Made by a program: the position numbers and the translations under genes
NCBI RefSeq assembly: GCF_019308285.1
Contig: NZ_WWEM01000019.1
Span: 1 to 64,000 of the forward strand
Length of the DNA stretch: 64,000 nt
From: Flavobacterium quisquiliarum
GTDB taxonomy: Bacteria > Bacteroidota > Bacteroidia > Flavobacteriales > Flavobacteriaceae
Direction: 5' to 3'
The notes under the pieces: model-generated
What the model saw: only the letters and a program-made list of their open reading frames with translations
What the model was told of the DNA's origin: nothing
Databases searched by the model: none
Part shown: one piece after another, positions 14,860 to 22,988 of the stretch
Layout: each line of letters begins with the position of its first letter
Numbering within the stretch: position 1 is the stretch's first letter

Positions 14860-15759
14860 TTATTCCTTTTTTAAAATAAAATCCTTAATTATTTTGTCCA
14901 TGTTTGAAGGCAGATCAGCATTTTTGATTTCGAAATGTTTTATTTTCATTTCCAAAAGCCATTTAGTCCAGTAAGCTTTTATAACTTTTTCCTCAAACGG
15001 ATTGTTTTTGCTCGGATTTATTCCTAAAACTAAAACTTCGAGATTAGATAAATCAGTATTGATTGGAATGAAACCAAAGTTTTCTTTTTCAAATTTTTTC
15101 TGCCAATCATTTGTATTTAAAATATTCTGTTTAATTAGTTGAGGTGTTAAATAACTAGATAAATTTCCTTCTTTGATTTGTGTTCCTTCATAAAAGATAT
15201 ATCCATCGGTCAAAATAATTAAGATATTTCTAAAATCCTGATCAATACATTGGTCTTTTACTTTGCTATCGAAAAAGTTCCAGATATCTGAACCAATATA
15301 TTTATCATCTTTAATCGCTGATTCATAAATTGAAGCTGTTTTTGAAGAATAAGTATCATTGATAGAATTCAATAATTTTTTAGAGGCATTGTCTTTGTCA
15401 ACCGAAATTCTCAATTCTTTAGAAATAGAATTAATTTCTGGATTTTCAGGTTCTGGATTAAAGAATAATTGCATTTTGTCATTAATCTGCCTCATTCTTT
15501 TTGATTTTAAATGCTCTGTAAAAGCTTCCGAAACAGATTTTATATAGCCTAAATCCCGTTGATAAATTTCCATTGTAGGATTTGGATTTTTTTTGAGGCT
15601 TATTCGATCTGATAAATCAACTAAAATACTAATGTTATAATTTTCTGAAACAGAATTTTTAACTGCCGTTTCTTTAGCTTCTTTTTTGTTTTCTTCTTTA
15701 CATGAAAAAAATAAAACAAGTAAAAGAGACATTGAAATTTTGAGTAAAGTATTTTTCAT
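14860..15759 (-). CDS. VWA-like domain lipoprotein
   Basis: 299 residues. A signal with lipobox LFFSC (Cys-20) is followed by a von Willebrand factor A-like Rossmann fold: the first strand ISILVDLSDRIS carries a MIDAS-like D-x-S-D pattern, and the later RNILIILTDGYIF strand carries the second conserved Asp. Such exported VWA proteins bind partners through a metal ion. It is the last gene of a tightly packed leftward run (4 bases after the membrane protein gene), next to a TerB-like gene; VWA and TerB proteins often occur together in stress systems. Role unknown. Confidence 0.7.
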   Translation of the reverse strand: MKNTLLKISMSLLLVLFFSCKEENKKEAKETAVKNSVSENYNISILVDLSDRISLKKNPNPTMEIYQRDLGYIKSVSEAFTEHLKSKRMRQINDKMQLFFNPEPENPEINSISKELRISVDKDNASKKLLNSINDTYSSKTASIYESAIKDDKYIGSDIWNFFDSKVKDQCIDQDFRNILIILTDGYIFYEGTQIKEGNLSSYLTPQLIKQNILNTNDWQKKFEKENFGFIPINTDLSNLEVLVLGINPSKNNPFEEKVIKAYWTKWLLEMKIKHFEIKNADLPSNMDKIIKDFILKKE

Positions 15760-15763
15760 AATC

Positions 15764-17032
15764 TCAGTTTTTAAAATATACTAAATGCTGAAAATCGGGA
15801 TCAACTAAATTTAATCTTCCAAGATGCTCTTCAGATAAATTTTCGCAGTTTTCTAGTAATTCAACTTTCTCTTTATGAGGTAAAGCAATTTCAGTGTTTA
15901 TAGCTTGAAACCAACCTTCTTTATATTGATGATGGTAATGCAGATATTCTTTTACTGGAAAAACAAAACCATCAATTTTTAATTGAAGTTCTGAAATTTT
16001 ACCATTTATTGTAACAATCTGTTCTTTAAAGCCGTTGATTTTATTAATATAATCAGCTTTGAGCTTTTCCAGATTTAACAAGTTTTCTTTTTTTCCTCGT
16101 ATAAAAGCTCGAATTTTATCGATGTTTTCAAATTCTTTCATAACAAAATCAAATACAAGTCCCCAGATAATATATACTACGAATCCCGCAAATATGATCA
16201 TCCAAAATTCAGGTTCACGTAGAGCAATATTTAAATTGTATGGAGAAGATTCTGTAGTTTTATTAAACTCGTATATTTTTTTCTCAATGATGTAAGCCAA
16301 AAGGCCGTCAAATAAAAATGTAATAGTAAAAAGTGATGCAAGTCTAAAAATATTTTTGATTCCTTTTCCTTTTTGCACCATGTGAATGACATAGCCCAAT
16401 CCCATAAAAACAAAAGGAATAGTTGTAACCAAAACACCTTCCAGCCAGCTTGCTTTAAAAGCATTAGTAAAAGCGTCGGCATCAAAAATCGCAGCTGTTA
16501 AACTATCATTTGAAAATTCTTTGAAAAAAGCAGAATAAGAAGCTGAAATATAAAATACCAAAACATAGAGTGTAATAGGAAGTAAAAGAATTAACCCAAT
16601 ATAAAATTGTGCTTTTAGACCTTTTCCTTCTTCAATTCCGTATTTGTCAGGATTACGTTTTACTTCAATAATTTCATTTTTAATCTGATCGATATTTTCA
16701 TTGATATCTTGTTCCTTTTTCTCGAAAATACCTATTGCAGCTTCAGATTTTTTGAGTTCAGTTCTGTTTTTTTCCTGCTCTTCTCGATAAGGCTGTTTCA
16801 GTTTATCTTGTTCCATTTTTTGTTTTCGGCACTGGTCTTCAAAACTCATGTATAAATTTTGCAAGCATGCTTTGAGAACAATAGGCTTTCCTGTAGCTTT
16901 TACCGAGGCAGTAAAACCGCTTTGATAATAAGTAATTCTAATTTGTTCTCTGTCTTCTTCATTTTCTTCTAAAATTTTAAAAGAAGAATCTTCAGATTTT
17001 TTTAAACTAAATAATTGTGATAGTGGTTTCAT
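15764..17032 (-). CDS. coiled-coil membrane protein with four membrane segments
   Basis: 422 residues, no signal peptide. A soluble N-terminus (~1-65) is followed by a charged coiled coil (~65-130), four hydrophobic segments (about 147-170, 216-238, 246-266 and 290-312), a second coiled coil (~322-375) and a soluble tail with KEYLHYHHQYKEGW. It is sandwiched at 3-4 base spacings between the TerB-like and VWA-like genes, so the three products are probably stoichiometric partners. No family was recognised. A membrane scaffold linking the cytoplasmic TerB-like protein to the outward-facing lipoprotein is a reasonable guess. Confidence 0.65.
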   Translation of the reverse strand: MKPLSQLFSLKKSEDSSFKILEENEEDREQIRITYYQSGFTASVKATGKPIVLKACLQNLYMSFEDQCRKQKMEQDKLKQPYREEQEKNRTELKKSEAAIGIFEKKEQDINENIDQIKNEIIEVKRNPDKYGIEEGKGLKAQFYIGLILLLPITLYVLVFYISASYSAFFKEFSNDSLTAAIFDADAFTNAFKASWLEGVLVTTIPFVFMGLGYVIHMVQKGKGIKNIFRLASLFTITFLFDGLLAYIIEKKIYEFNKTTESSPYNLNIALREPEFWMIIFAGFVVYIIWGLVFDFVMKEFENIDKIRAFIRGKKENLLNLEKLKADYINKINGFKEQIVTINGKISELQLKIDGFVFPVKEYLHYHHQYKEGWFQAINTEIALPHKEKVELLENCENLSEEHLGRLNLVDPDFQHLVYFKN

Positions 17033-17035
17033 AAT

Positions 17036-17431
17036 TTAAGTGTTTAGTTGACTAATAATTTCTTCTTTGCCGATGTTTTTCTGAACACACTCAATGAGGT
17101 AATCGGATAAATCATTAATGTTTTCTTCAACAAAATCAAATTTTCGGCAATACTTTCTAAGCATATTTAATTCGTCGTCGGTTATTTTTCCGTCTGCCCA
17201 AATAATTCGAGTTAGATCATACAGATATTCAATTTTTGTATTTAAACTCTCTGGTACTATAAACTCTGTACTAATTGGATTTAGAAAAAGTTTATCTAGT
17301 TCTTCTTTTGGAATTCCTCTTTCATCTGCAAAGTGATACAGCATTTGGAGTTCTAATACATCAAATTGATCATCAGATAATGCCATTTGATATAATCTTA
17401 GAAAATGGCTTTTAAGTTCTAGTGTTATCAT
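17036..17431 (-). CDS. TerB-like helical protein
   Basis: 131 residues, all helical. The pattern MALSDDQFDVLELQMLYHFADERGIPKEEL and, repeated, IIWADGKITDDELNMLRKYCRKF is that of TerB/DjlA-N domains: two EF-hand-like acidic helix pairs with A-DG-ID..E. These bind metal and act in tellurite and phage stress systems or co-chaperones. It lies 3 bases upstream of the membrane protein gene, in the same operon. Confidence 0.75.
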   Translation of the reverse strand: MITLELKSHFLRLYQMALSDDQFDVLELQMLYHFADERGIPKEELDKLFLNPISTEFIVPESLNTKIEYLYDLTRIIWADGKITDDELNMLRKYCRKFDFVEENINDLSDYLIECVQKNIGKEEIISQLNT

Positions 17432-17443
17432 GGTTTATAGTTT

Positions 17444-17794
17444 TTATTTTAAAGATTCACATGCTTTGCCATCACCATTACCATCTAAATTTTTATAACA
17501 TTTTCTGTTGCTGTTATAAGTAGTTTGGGCTTCGGCCTGAGTTTTAAAGTCTGCACAAGTTTTGGTTGGACAATTTGAATTTGTGCTAGACCCTGAGCCT
17601 GAATTTGAGTTTGTAATATTTTCTGTAGAATCAGTTGATTCTGAGCAAGAAATTATTGAACTAAAAGCAAAAAGAGCCAAAACAATAATCATGCATCCGT
17701 TATTTCTGTTTGAAAAAGATTTAGACCTGTTATTCGTAAAATGTCCTTGAACATAAGTTCCATTTTTTTTATAATATCCTTTTCGATATCCCAT
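17444..17794 (-). CDS. Excalibur calcium-binding domain protein
   Basis: 116 residues. A cationic N-terminus with a YYKKNGTYVQGHF motif is followed by a hydrophobic segment (about 33-48, GCMIIVLALFAFSSIISC), a Ser/Asn/Gly linker and a C-terminal Excalibur domain: CPTKTCADFKTQAEAQ, then a DGNGDGKACE calcium loop between cysteines. The domain faces outside the inner membrane, by analogy with other Excalibur proteins. It belongs to the same tight leftward run as the TerB-like gene (12 bases). Confidence 0.8.
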   Translation of the reverse strand: MGYRKGYYKKNGTYVQGHFTNNRSKSFSNRNNGCMIIVLALFAFSSIISCSESTDSTENITNSNSGSGSSTNSNCPTKTCADFKTQAEAQTTYNSNRKCYKNLDGNGDGKACESLK

Positions 17795-17799
17795 ATTTT

Positions 17800-18024
17800 T
17801 TAAAGTTTAAGTGTATAAATTAAAAATGTTAGAAGTCCAGTAAAAACAAATAGTACGAGACATCCACTTTGATACCTAATACCAGGAATGCCAGTTTTTG
17901 TAGAATAACCATTTTTACTAAATGTTCCCATCTTTGTCCTAAAGCTTGGAGAGATTCCCGAATTGTTTATATTTAATCCAAGTCCGCCTCCAAGTTTAAT
18001 TCTCTTTTGAAATCGAAAGCCCAT
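17800..18024 (-). CDS. DUF4236 family small membrane protein
   Basis: 74 residues. The MGFRFQKRIKLGGGLGLNINNSGISPSF start and KTGIPGIRYQ repeat are diagnostic of DUF4236, a short beta-rich segment, here joined to one C-terminal membrane helix (about 53-72). Function of the family is unknown. First gene of the tight run that continues with the Excalibur, TerB-like, membrane and VWA genes. Confidence 0.8.
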   Translation of the reverse strand: MGFRFQKRIKLGGGLGLNINNSGISPSFRTKMGTFSKNGYSTKTGIPGIRYQSGCLVLFVFTGLLTFLIYTLKL

Positions 18025-18113
18025 AATTATAAGGTTTGGTTAGTTAAAGTTTTCTGATTATATAAACTCCTCTTGACTTATTCCTAGTTTAGTATCAATT
18101 GAAGTTTGGAGTA

Positions 18114-18272
18114 TTATTTTCTTTTTTTGTAGTGATTATGAGTACTGGAGTTTTTATATTTTCCTTCTTTATGAGAGCTACCTTTTTCTCCTTTGTAATG
18201 CCCGCTTTGAGCTTCAATGCTACTTCCTAGAATTAGGAAGAATAAACTAAATAGAACAGCTAATTTTTTCAT
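18114..18272 (-). CDS. 52-residue secreted basic peptide
   Basis: Short frame starting at ATG 18272: a clean signal peptide (MKKLAVLFSLFFLILGSSIEAQ) followed by about 30 residues rich in Gly, Ser, His and Lys (SGHYKGEKGSSHKEGKYKNS, ending HNHYKKRK). The signal peptide and the codon pattern support a real gene although it is below usual length cut-offs. It lies 89 bases upstream of the DUF4236 gene on the same strand and may be its own transcript. Possible roles are metal binding or a surface-active peptide; none is shown. Confidence 0.6.
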   Translation of the reverse strand: MKKLAVLFSLFFLILGSSIEAQSGHYKGEKGSSHKEGKYKNSSTHNHYKKRK

Positions 18273-18370
18273 GATTTTAATTTTTAAATTGATTTAATAA
18301 TCCAAAAGTAACCCCAATCAAAACCAGTATTTTACGGAAATCCATAATCCATAAAAATCAAATAGAAGAA

Positions 18371-18396
18371 ATAAAAAAAGCTCCCGAAGGAGCTTT
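18371..18396 (-). terminator. Rho-independent terminator of the regulator-kinase operon
   Basis: AAAGCTCC / GGAGCTTT stem with a 4-base loop; read leftward it is followed by seven T. It lies 23 bases after the stop of the response regulator gene. Confidence 0.85.
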
Positions 18397-18418
18397 AAAA
18401 AAATGGAGATATGGGAAT

Positions 18419-19087
18419 TTAGATTATTCCCATATCTTTTACAATAGAGACCAAATGAACAGTATTATTAGCCTTGAAAAAGTCTTTCAGTTTTGCTAAT
18501 CTTTTTTCCATAGCACTTTTGCTATTGGGTTTAATATCTGTATTTTTAAAAATATCTATGATTTCGTCTTGTGAAGTTCCTGCAGCTAAATATTTCAGGA
18601 TTTTAATATCGACATCGTCTATTTCATAATTACCTTTTTCCTGAAGTGCAGAAGCGACTTCTGGGGAAATAAATTTTTGATCAGAACTTGAAATTAAATG
18701 AATCGCTTTTTTCAATTCTTCGATACTGTTTAAGCCTTTCAATACGAAAGCATCAATTTGAGCCTCTTCAAAAAGTGATTTGATACGATAGCTTTTATCT
18801 TCAACCGAATAAGCAATAATTTTGATATTAGGTTGCAGTTCACGAACTTTTTGAATTAATTCGTCGCCATTTACAATTTTTACTTCACGATGATCTATTT
18901 TAAAAGAAAGATCACTAATTAACAAATCGTACGGCTCATTATCTTGAATAGCTCTTCGGATTTTTAGAAACGTGTCATCGCAAAATTTTGAATGTTGAAA
19001 ATCTGCAATGTTTAAATCTTTTAAAACTTGTTGAATTCCTAAATTCATTGCATCAAGATCTTCGGCAATTATTACTTTTTTAAACAT
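18419..19087 (-). CDS. NarL/FixJ-type response regulator
   Basis: 222 residues. Receiver domain (~1-125) with the acidic pair Glu-9/Asp-10, phosphoacceptor Asp-59 in LLISDLSF and the late Lys in AFVLKGLNS. A LuxR-like helix-turn-helix follows (~155-215; ILKYLAAGTSQDEIIDIF ... KSAMEKRLAKLKDFF). It is 6 bases downstream of the kinase gene, so it is the cognate regulator. It is probably also the output of the kinase at 6874-8610, whose copy of the module has no regulator. Target genes are unknown. Confidence 0.9.
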   Translation of the reverse strand: MFKKVIIAEDLDAMNLGIQQVLKDLNIADFQHSKFCDDTFLKIRRAIQDNEPYDLLISDLSFKIDHREVKIVNGDELIQKVRELQPNIKIIAYSVEDKSYRIKSLFEEAQIDAFVLKGLNSIEELKKAIHLISSSDQKFISPEVASALQEKGNYEIDDVDIKILKYLAAGTSQDEIIDIFKNTDIKPNSKSAMEKRLAKLKDFFKANNTVHLVSIVKDMGII

Positions 19088-19093
19088 AGGCTT

Positions 19094-20785
19094 TTATTTA
19101 GGCATTGTTATTTTGACTTTAAAACCTTTATTAGGTTCAGTTTCAAAAGTAATAGTTCCTTTTATGGCTAGAATACGGTTTTCCATATTTTGTAAACCAT
19201 TTTTTATAATTGTTGATTTTTCACAGCCTTTTCCATTGTCACTATAACTTATAAAGATTTTGTTGTCTGTCTCAAACTTTAGGACGACGACCGAAGCTTC
19301 ACTATGTTTTTTCATGTTGACCATTAGTTCTTGCAAAACCCTGTGAATGGTTATCTTTTTTAATTCCTCAATTAGTTCCCAGTTTATTTTTTCTATACCA
19401 TTAATTAGAACATTTGTATTGTTGTTATTATAAGTAGAAAGCATTTCTTTTAAGTTGTCGGAATAATTTATCCCAGTGTCTATATCATTGTTTTCTCTTG
19501 ATATACCTCGAACGCGAGTATAAATATGATTTAGTTTTTGTAATAAGGTTTCTTTATTATTTTCAGATGTTAGCGACTGAGTCTGAGTAAATGTGATTGT
19601 GTTGAAGACATCATTTGCCAGTTCATCATGAATATCTTTTGCAATTCTTGTTTCGGTGTCGTAAGCTGTTTGTAATTTTTCAGTACGGTTTTTATTTCTG
19701 TAATATTTTATTAAATAAAAAATTAGTACAGCTAAAAAAAGAGAAATTGTGACGAATAAATACTGCTGATATTGCGCGCGTTGAATCGACAGCTGGTTTT
19801 CAGCATTTTTTAGACGAAGTTTCTGATTCTCCTCTTTTTCTTTTTTGGAATCGTACTTTATTTTAGCAAATTTGTTTTTAAAGTTGTTTCTAATTTTAAT
19901 TATGCTGTCATTTATACTTAAATAGTTTTGTGCATATTGCAGTCCAGCATTATTTGAAATTAAAAGAGACAGTGCTTTCAATCTTTCGTCGACACTATTA
20001 AATTGGGTTGCTATTGCATAAGCATTTTTTGCATATTCATTCGATTTGGTAATATCGGTTTTTGAATAATATTCTGCTAAGTGAGTATAACTTTCTATGC
20101 TTCCATATGAATCGCTAATATGTTTTCTCAATTTTAGACTTTCCAGCATGAGTTGAAGTCCTTTTTCATTTGAGCCTTTTTTAAAGTAGGCAAATCCAAG
20201 ATTGTCAATTACTCTTGCTTTGCTTTTTTCAAATCTATCGAATTCTTTAGTTTTTAAGATTTCTTCGAGAATTGTAATAGCATCATCATATTTTTTTTGT
20301 TTGATGTAAACAACAGCAATATTGTTTAGAGGAGATTGTTTGGTAAGCTGATTTTTAGAATCTTTTATTGCCTGATTATAATAAAATATTGCGTCATCAT
20401 AAATTGCAAGTTCTTTGTCTGCAATTCCGAAGAAATTATTAATTGCAGACTTAAAATTATAATCATTTCTTACATAAGGCAGTGATTCTGTTAATGTCTC
20501 TTTACTTCCGTAATAGTCACCATTTATTTGTTGTATGTTCGCCATTTGAATCAAATTGTAGGTAACATTTGCACTGTCTTTCAAATGTTCAAATGCAATT
20601 TTTGATTTGTTGAAGTAGTAAAAAGAACTATTGTAATTACTTTTTTTAAATTCTTCTGTGGCTTTTTGCTGTAGTTTTACGGCTTCTTTTATATTAGTAT
20701 CGCGTTTTAGTAATGCGTCCGTTTTCTCCTCGCAGGAAATAAAAAGAAGGAAAACTAAAAAATAAAAAAACGGGGATTGTAACAT
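19094..20785 (-). CDS. TPR-containing lipoprotein-type sensor histidine kinase (copy B)
   Basis: 563 residues with the same plan as 6874-8610: lipobox LLFISC (Cys-18), periplasmic TPR repeats (~30-295), coiled coil, membrane segment (~342-362), HisKA_3 helix ETRIAKDIHDELANDVF with the phospho-His, and HATPase_c with SDNGKGCEKS. The stretches NNFKNKFAKIKYDSKKEK and KNGLQNM-NRILA are nearly identical between copies. Regulator gene 6 bases downstream, proline-tailed lipoprotein 54 bases upstream. A lipid-anchored sensor end is uncommon among histidine kinases, which usually have an uncleaved helix or a plain signal peptide. Confidence 0.88.
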   Translation of the reverse strand: MLQSPFFYFLVFLLFISCEEKTDALLKRDTNIKEAVKLQQKATEEFKKSNYNSSFYYFNKSKIAFEHLKDSANVTYNLIQMANIQQINGDYYGSKETLTESLPYVRNDYNFKSAINNFFGIADKELAIYDDAIFYYNQAIKDSKNQLTKQSPLNNIAVVYIKQKKYDDAITILEEILKTKEFDRFEKSKARVIDNLGFAYFKKGSNEKGLQLMLESLKLRKHISDSYGSIESYTHLAEYYSKTDITKSNEYAKNAYAIATQFNSVDERLKALSLLISNNAGLQYAQNYLSINDSIIKIRNNFKNKFAKIKYDSKKEKEENQKLRLKNAENQLSIQRAQYQQYLFVTISLFLAVLIFYLIKYYRNKNRTEKLQTAYDTETRIAKDIHDELANDVFNTITFTQTQSLTSENNKETLLQKLNHIYTRVRGISRENNDIDTGINYSDNLKEMLSTYNNNNTNVLINGIEKINWELIEELKKITIHRVLQELMVNMKKHSEASVVVLKFETDNKIFISYSDNGKGCEKSTIIKNGLQNMENRILAIKGTITFETEPNKGFKVKITMPK

Positions 20786-20839
20786 ATATATTACTTTCCC
20801 CGAATTTAATAATTTATTGAAAACAACAAATTTTATTTG

Positions 20840-21034
20840 TTATTTTTTTGGAGGTGGAGGTGGCGGAAGATTAACAGGATCATCTCCAGGTCCAGTTTCG
20901 ATTGCTTGAACATTTGATGGAATTACCTTTTGTATTTCCGATTTTTTAGCTTCAGTTTCAAATTCTTCAGCAGTGCAGGAAAAAATTGTCAAACTCAATA
21001 GCGCGCACGCTCCCAATGTAAATAGTGTTTTCAT
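20840..21034 (-). CDS. small proline-tailed lipoprotein (copy B)
   Basis: 64 residues: lipobox IFSC (Cys-20), then TAEEFETEAKKSE, a linker, TGPGDDP and a run of six prolines before KK. It matches the copy at 8665-8853 in layout (SCTxEEyET, GPGDD, poly-Pro). It is the first gene of the operon lipoprotein, kinase, regulator. It is probably an accessory or ligand of the TPR sensor domain. Confidence 0.75.
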   Translation of the reverse strand: MKTLFTLGACALLSLTIFSCTAEEFETEAKKSEIQKVIPSNVQAIETGPGDDPVNLPPPPPPKK

Positions 21035-21115
21035 TTTTTTAATGATTTAAGATTTAGTAAAAGGGCTTTGCCGCTCAGAAAGGTTCTGAACTTTGTTATG
21101 GCATTGCCAACTTGT

Positions 21116-21267
21116 TTGGGAAGTGAAGTGCGTAGAACTATAAAACTTTATTTATACTTCCCGGATAAACTCCGTTTTACGGTTTTCCACACTTGGTTAC
21201 TTAACTAGTTTTGTACATTTGTTTTTGACCTGCAGATCAAAACGTTAACTAATTTTGTTGAGGCAAA
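21116..21267 (-). ncRNA. conserved structured non-coding element (copy B)
   Basis: Counterpart of 8935-9085. Stem one GGGAAGT (21118-21124) / ACTTCCC (21156-21162) is unchanged. Stem two is TAAAAC (21141-21146) / GTTTTA (21174-21179), where copy A has TAAGAC / GTCTTA: a G-C pair replaced by A-U, a compensatory change. A near-palindrome TGACCTGCAGATCA (21226-21239) and a TACATTTG box (21214-21221) sit at the same places as in copy A. The surrounding coding regions have diverged more than parts of this element, for example GGTTTTCCACA and TTTATACTTCCCG. Leader RNA, small RNA or promoter complex remain possible. Confidence 0.45.
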
Positions 21268-21401
21268 GTAACAACGGTTCTGAGGCTGCATTGCTCAGAA
21301 AGTCGGGAAAGTTTAATTTATTTTTCTAAAGTTTGAATAAGTTCGAAGAAGTCATAAAAAGTAGAATAAAGTACTTTAGAAAAGTTTTAAAAAGTTCAAA
21401 A

Positions 21402-22385
21402 ATGCCTATGTCAAACTATACTTTTGAAGATTATAAAAATGCTATTAAAGCTAAATATGAAGTAGAAATCGATGGAGAGTATTCTACTAATTTAAGTTCA
21501 CCAACACCTGCGAATCTTAAAAAACTATGTATTAAAAGATTTCAATCAAATAATAATAAAGATGACTTAAATGCTTTCGAATCTTTTTTTGATTTTCCAT
21601 TCGATAAGGATAAAAAGAACTTGTTTGGAGATGATGAGATGAATAAATTACAAGCAGTCAAACGCTTTCTTTTAGGTAAGACAGAAAAACCGGCAGAAGA
21701 TACTATTCAATTGGCTGCAATACTTGTAGATCTTCAGCCAAGACCTTTTAACAAGTTTAGAAAACAAATTGATGAAGAAGATATGTCAATGTATAATGAA
21801 TTGACGAATAGGAATGTTCCCAATCAAATAGTTTCTTCTGGTGATTTAGTTGATGAGGTGAAAATTGAAAATTCGACAGATTCAAAAGAAACTTTTGATG
21901 CTCAAGAACCCGAACCAATTCTAAGTGAGGAATCGGAAACAATTCAAGATGAAGAACCAAAACCTACAGCAATGACTATATCACCTTCTTTTCCTATAGA
22001 CGATAACCCAAAACCAAATAAATGGAAATATTTTGCCATTATAGCTGTTCTCTTTGGATTAGGTTTAATCACTTATTTTAACTTATCGAAGAAGGAATGT
22101 ATACAATGGTCTGGAAATCATTATGAAGAAGTCAGCTGTGATTTGAAAATACAAGGAATAGGTACATTTAATTCACCCGAACCTTATGATGAAAGAATCA
22201 TTAATCTTAGAAGAATTAAAGTTAGCGATACCACAACATTTTTTAGAAATGAAAAAGCTATTATATGGTATGCTAAAGTGGGAGATAGTATTCAGTTTTT
22301 TAATACACATGGAATGCATCCCGAAACTGGAAGAGCATTAAAACCAATTACCTCTTATATTATTAATAAATATGTAAGAAAATAA
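21402..22385 (+). CDS. one-pass membrane protein of the duplicated signalling module (copy B, full form)
   Basis: 327 residues from ATG 21402 (a second ATG lies at 21408); the frame extends upstream to 21333 but copy A aligns only from here. Cytoplasmic domain ~1-125 matches copy A (TFEDYKNAIKAKYEVE, DLNAFES, TIQLAAILVDLQPRPFNKF). It is followed by an acidic linker, one membrane segment (~205-225, YFAIIAVLFGLGLITYF) and a ~100-residue extracytoplasmic domain containing ECIQWSGNHYEEVSCD and a C-terminal basic end. The layout of cytoplasmic domain, helix and outer sensor resembles anti-sigma or signal-transfer proteins. Divergent from the lipoprotein-kinase-regulator operon, of which it may be a target or partner. 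Confidence 0.68.
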   Translation: MPMSNYTFEDYKNAIKAKYEVEIDGEYSTNLSSPTPANLKKLCIKRFQSNNNKDDLNAFESFFDFPFDKDKKNLFGDDEMNKLQAVKRFLLGKTEKPAEDTIQLAAILVDLQPRPFNKFRKQIDEEDMSMYNELTNRNVPNQIVSSGDLVDEVKIENSTDSKETFDAQEPEPILSEESETIQDEEPKPTAMTISPSFPIDDNPKPNKWKYFAIIAVLFGLGLITYFNLSKKECIQWSGNHYEEVSCDLKIQGIGTFNSPEPYDERIINLRRIKVSDTTTFFRNEKAIIWYAKVGDSIQFFNTHGMHPETGRALKPITSYIINKYVRK

Positions 22386-22497
22386 AATTTCGTTAAAATG
22401 CGATTTATGTAATAATTTCTTTAAATCATGAAATTTTTTGTAAGGATATACATTTAATTTAGCATTATTAAATTATATCAATAAAAAACAAATCAAC

Positions 22498-22914
22498 ATG
22501 AAAACTACAAGATTATTATTAGTATCAGCCTTAAGTTTAGGATTATTTGCCGCATCATGTAGCAATGACGATAACGAAGGAGAGACAATTGTTCCAATTC
22601 AAGGGAAATACAACTTGAGACAGACAGGAACAATCGTGAATGGGCAAGAAGTTTTAATTGATGCTCCAGCAAATCAAAGTGGATGTCCAATGGATTATTT
22701 GGATTTGAGAATAAGCAATGCAGCAGTTATAGGTGATTATGATGGAGAAGAGTGTGCTTTGACAGAAACGACAGGGACTTATGTAAGATCTCATAATGAT
22801 TTAACACTAACAATAGGAAATGTAAGTTCTGTTAGTGATATTATGAATCTTACTAATAAAGAACTTAAAATCAAAGACAAAACAACTGGGGTAATTACTG
22901 TTTACTCTAGATAA
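22498..22914 (+). CDS. lipocalin-like lipoprotein
   Basis: 138 residues. Lipobox FAASC (Cys-21), then SNDDNEG linker and a small beta-barrel of the lipocalin-like type common in Bacteroidota: IQGKYNLRQTGTIVNGQE at the start, CPMDYLDLRISN in the middle, and ELKIKDKTTGVITVYSR at the end. Two extra cysteines (CPM and EEC) may form a disulfide. Followed by a terminator; single gene. Ligand unknown. Confidence 0.75.
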   Translation: MKTTRLLLVSALSLGLFAASCSNDDNEGETIVPIQGKYNLRQTGTIVNGQEVLIDAPANQSGCPMDYLDLRISNAAVIGDYDGEECALTETTGTYVRSHNDLTLTIGNVSSVSDIMNLTNKELKIKDKTTGVITVYSR

Positions 22915-22933
22915 TTAGTTTTTCTTGAAAAAT

Positions 22934-22972
22934 AAAAACGGAAATAGCTTTAAAGTTATTTCCGTTTTTTTA
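22934..22972. terminator. bidirectional terminator between convergent genes
   Basis: AAAAACGGAAATA / TATTTCCGTTTTT stem with a 10-base loop and T runs on both strands. Confidence 0.9.
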
Positions 22973-22988
22973 TTGGATTTTGAATTTT

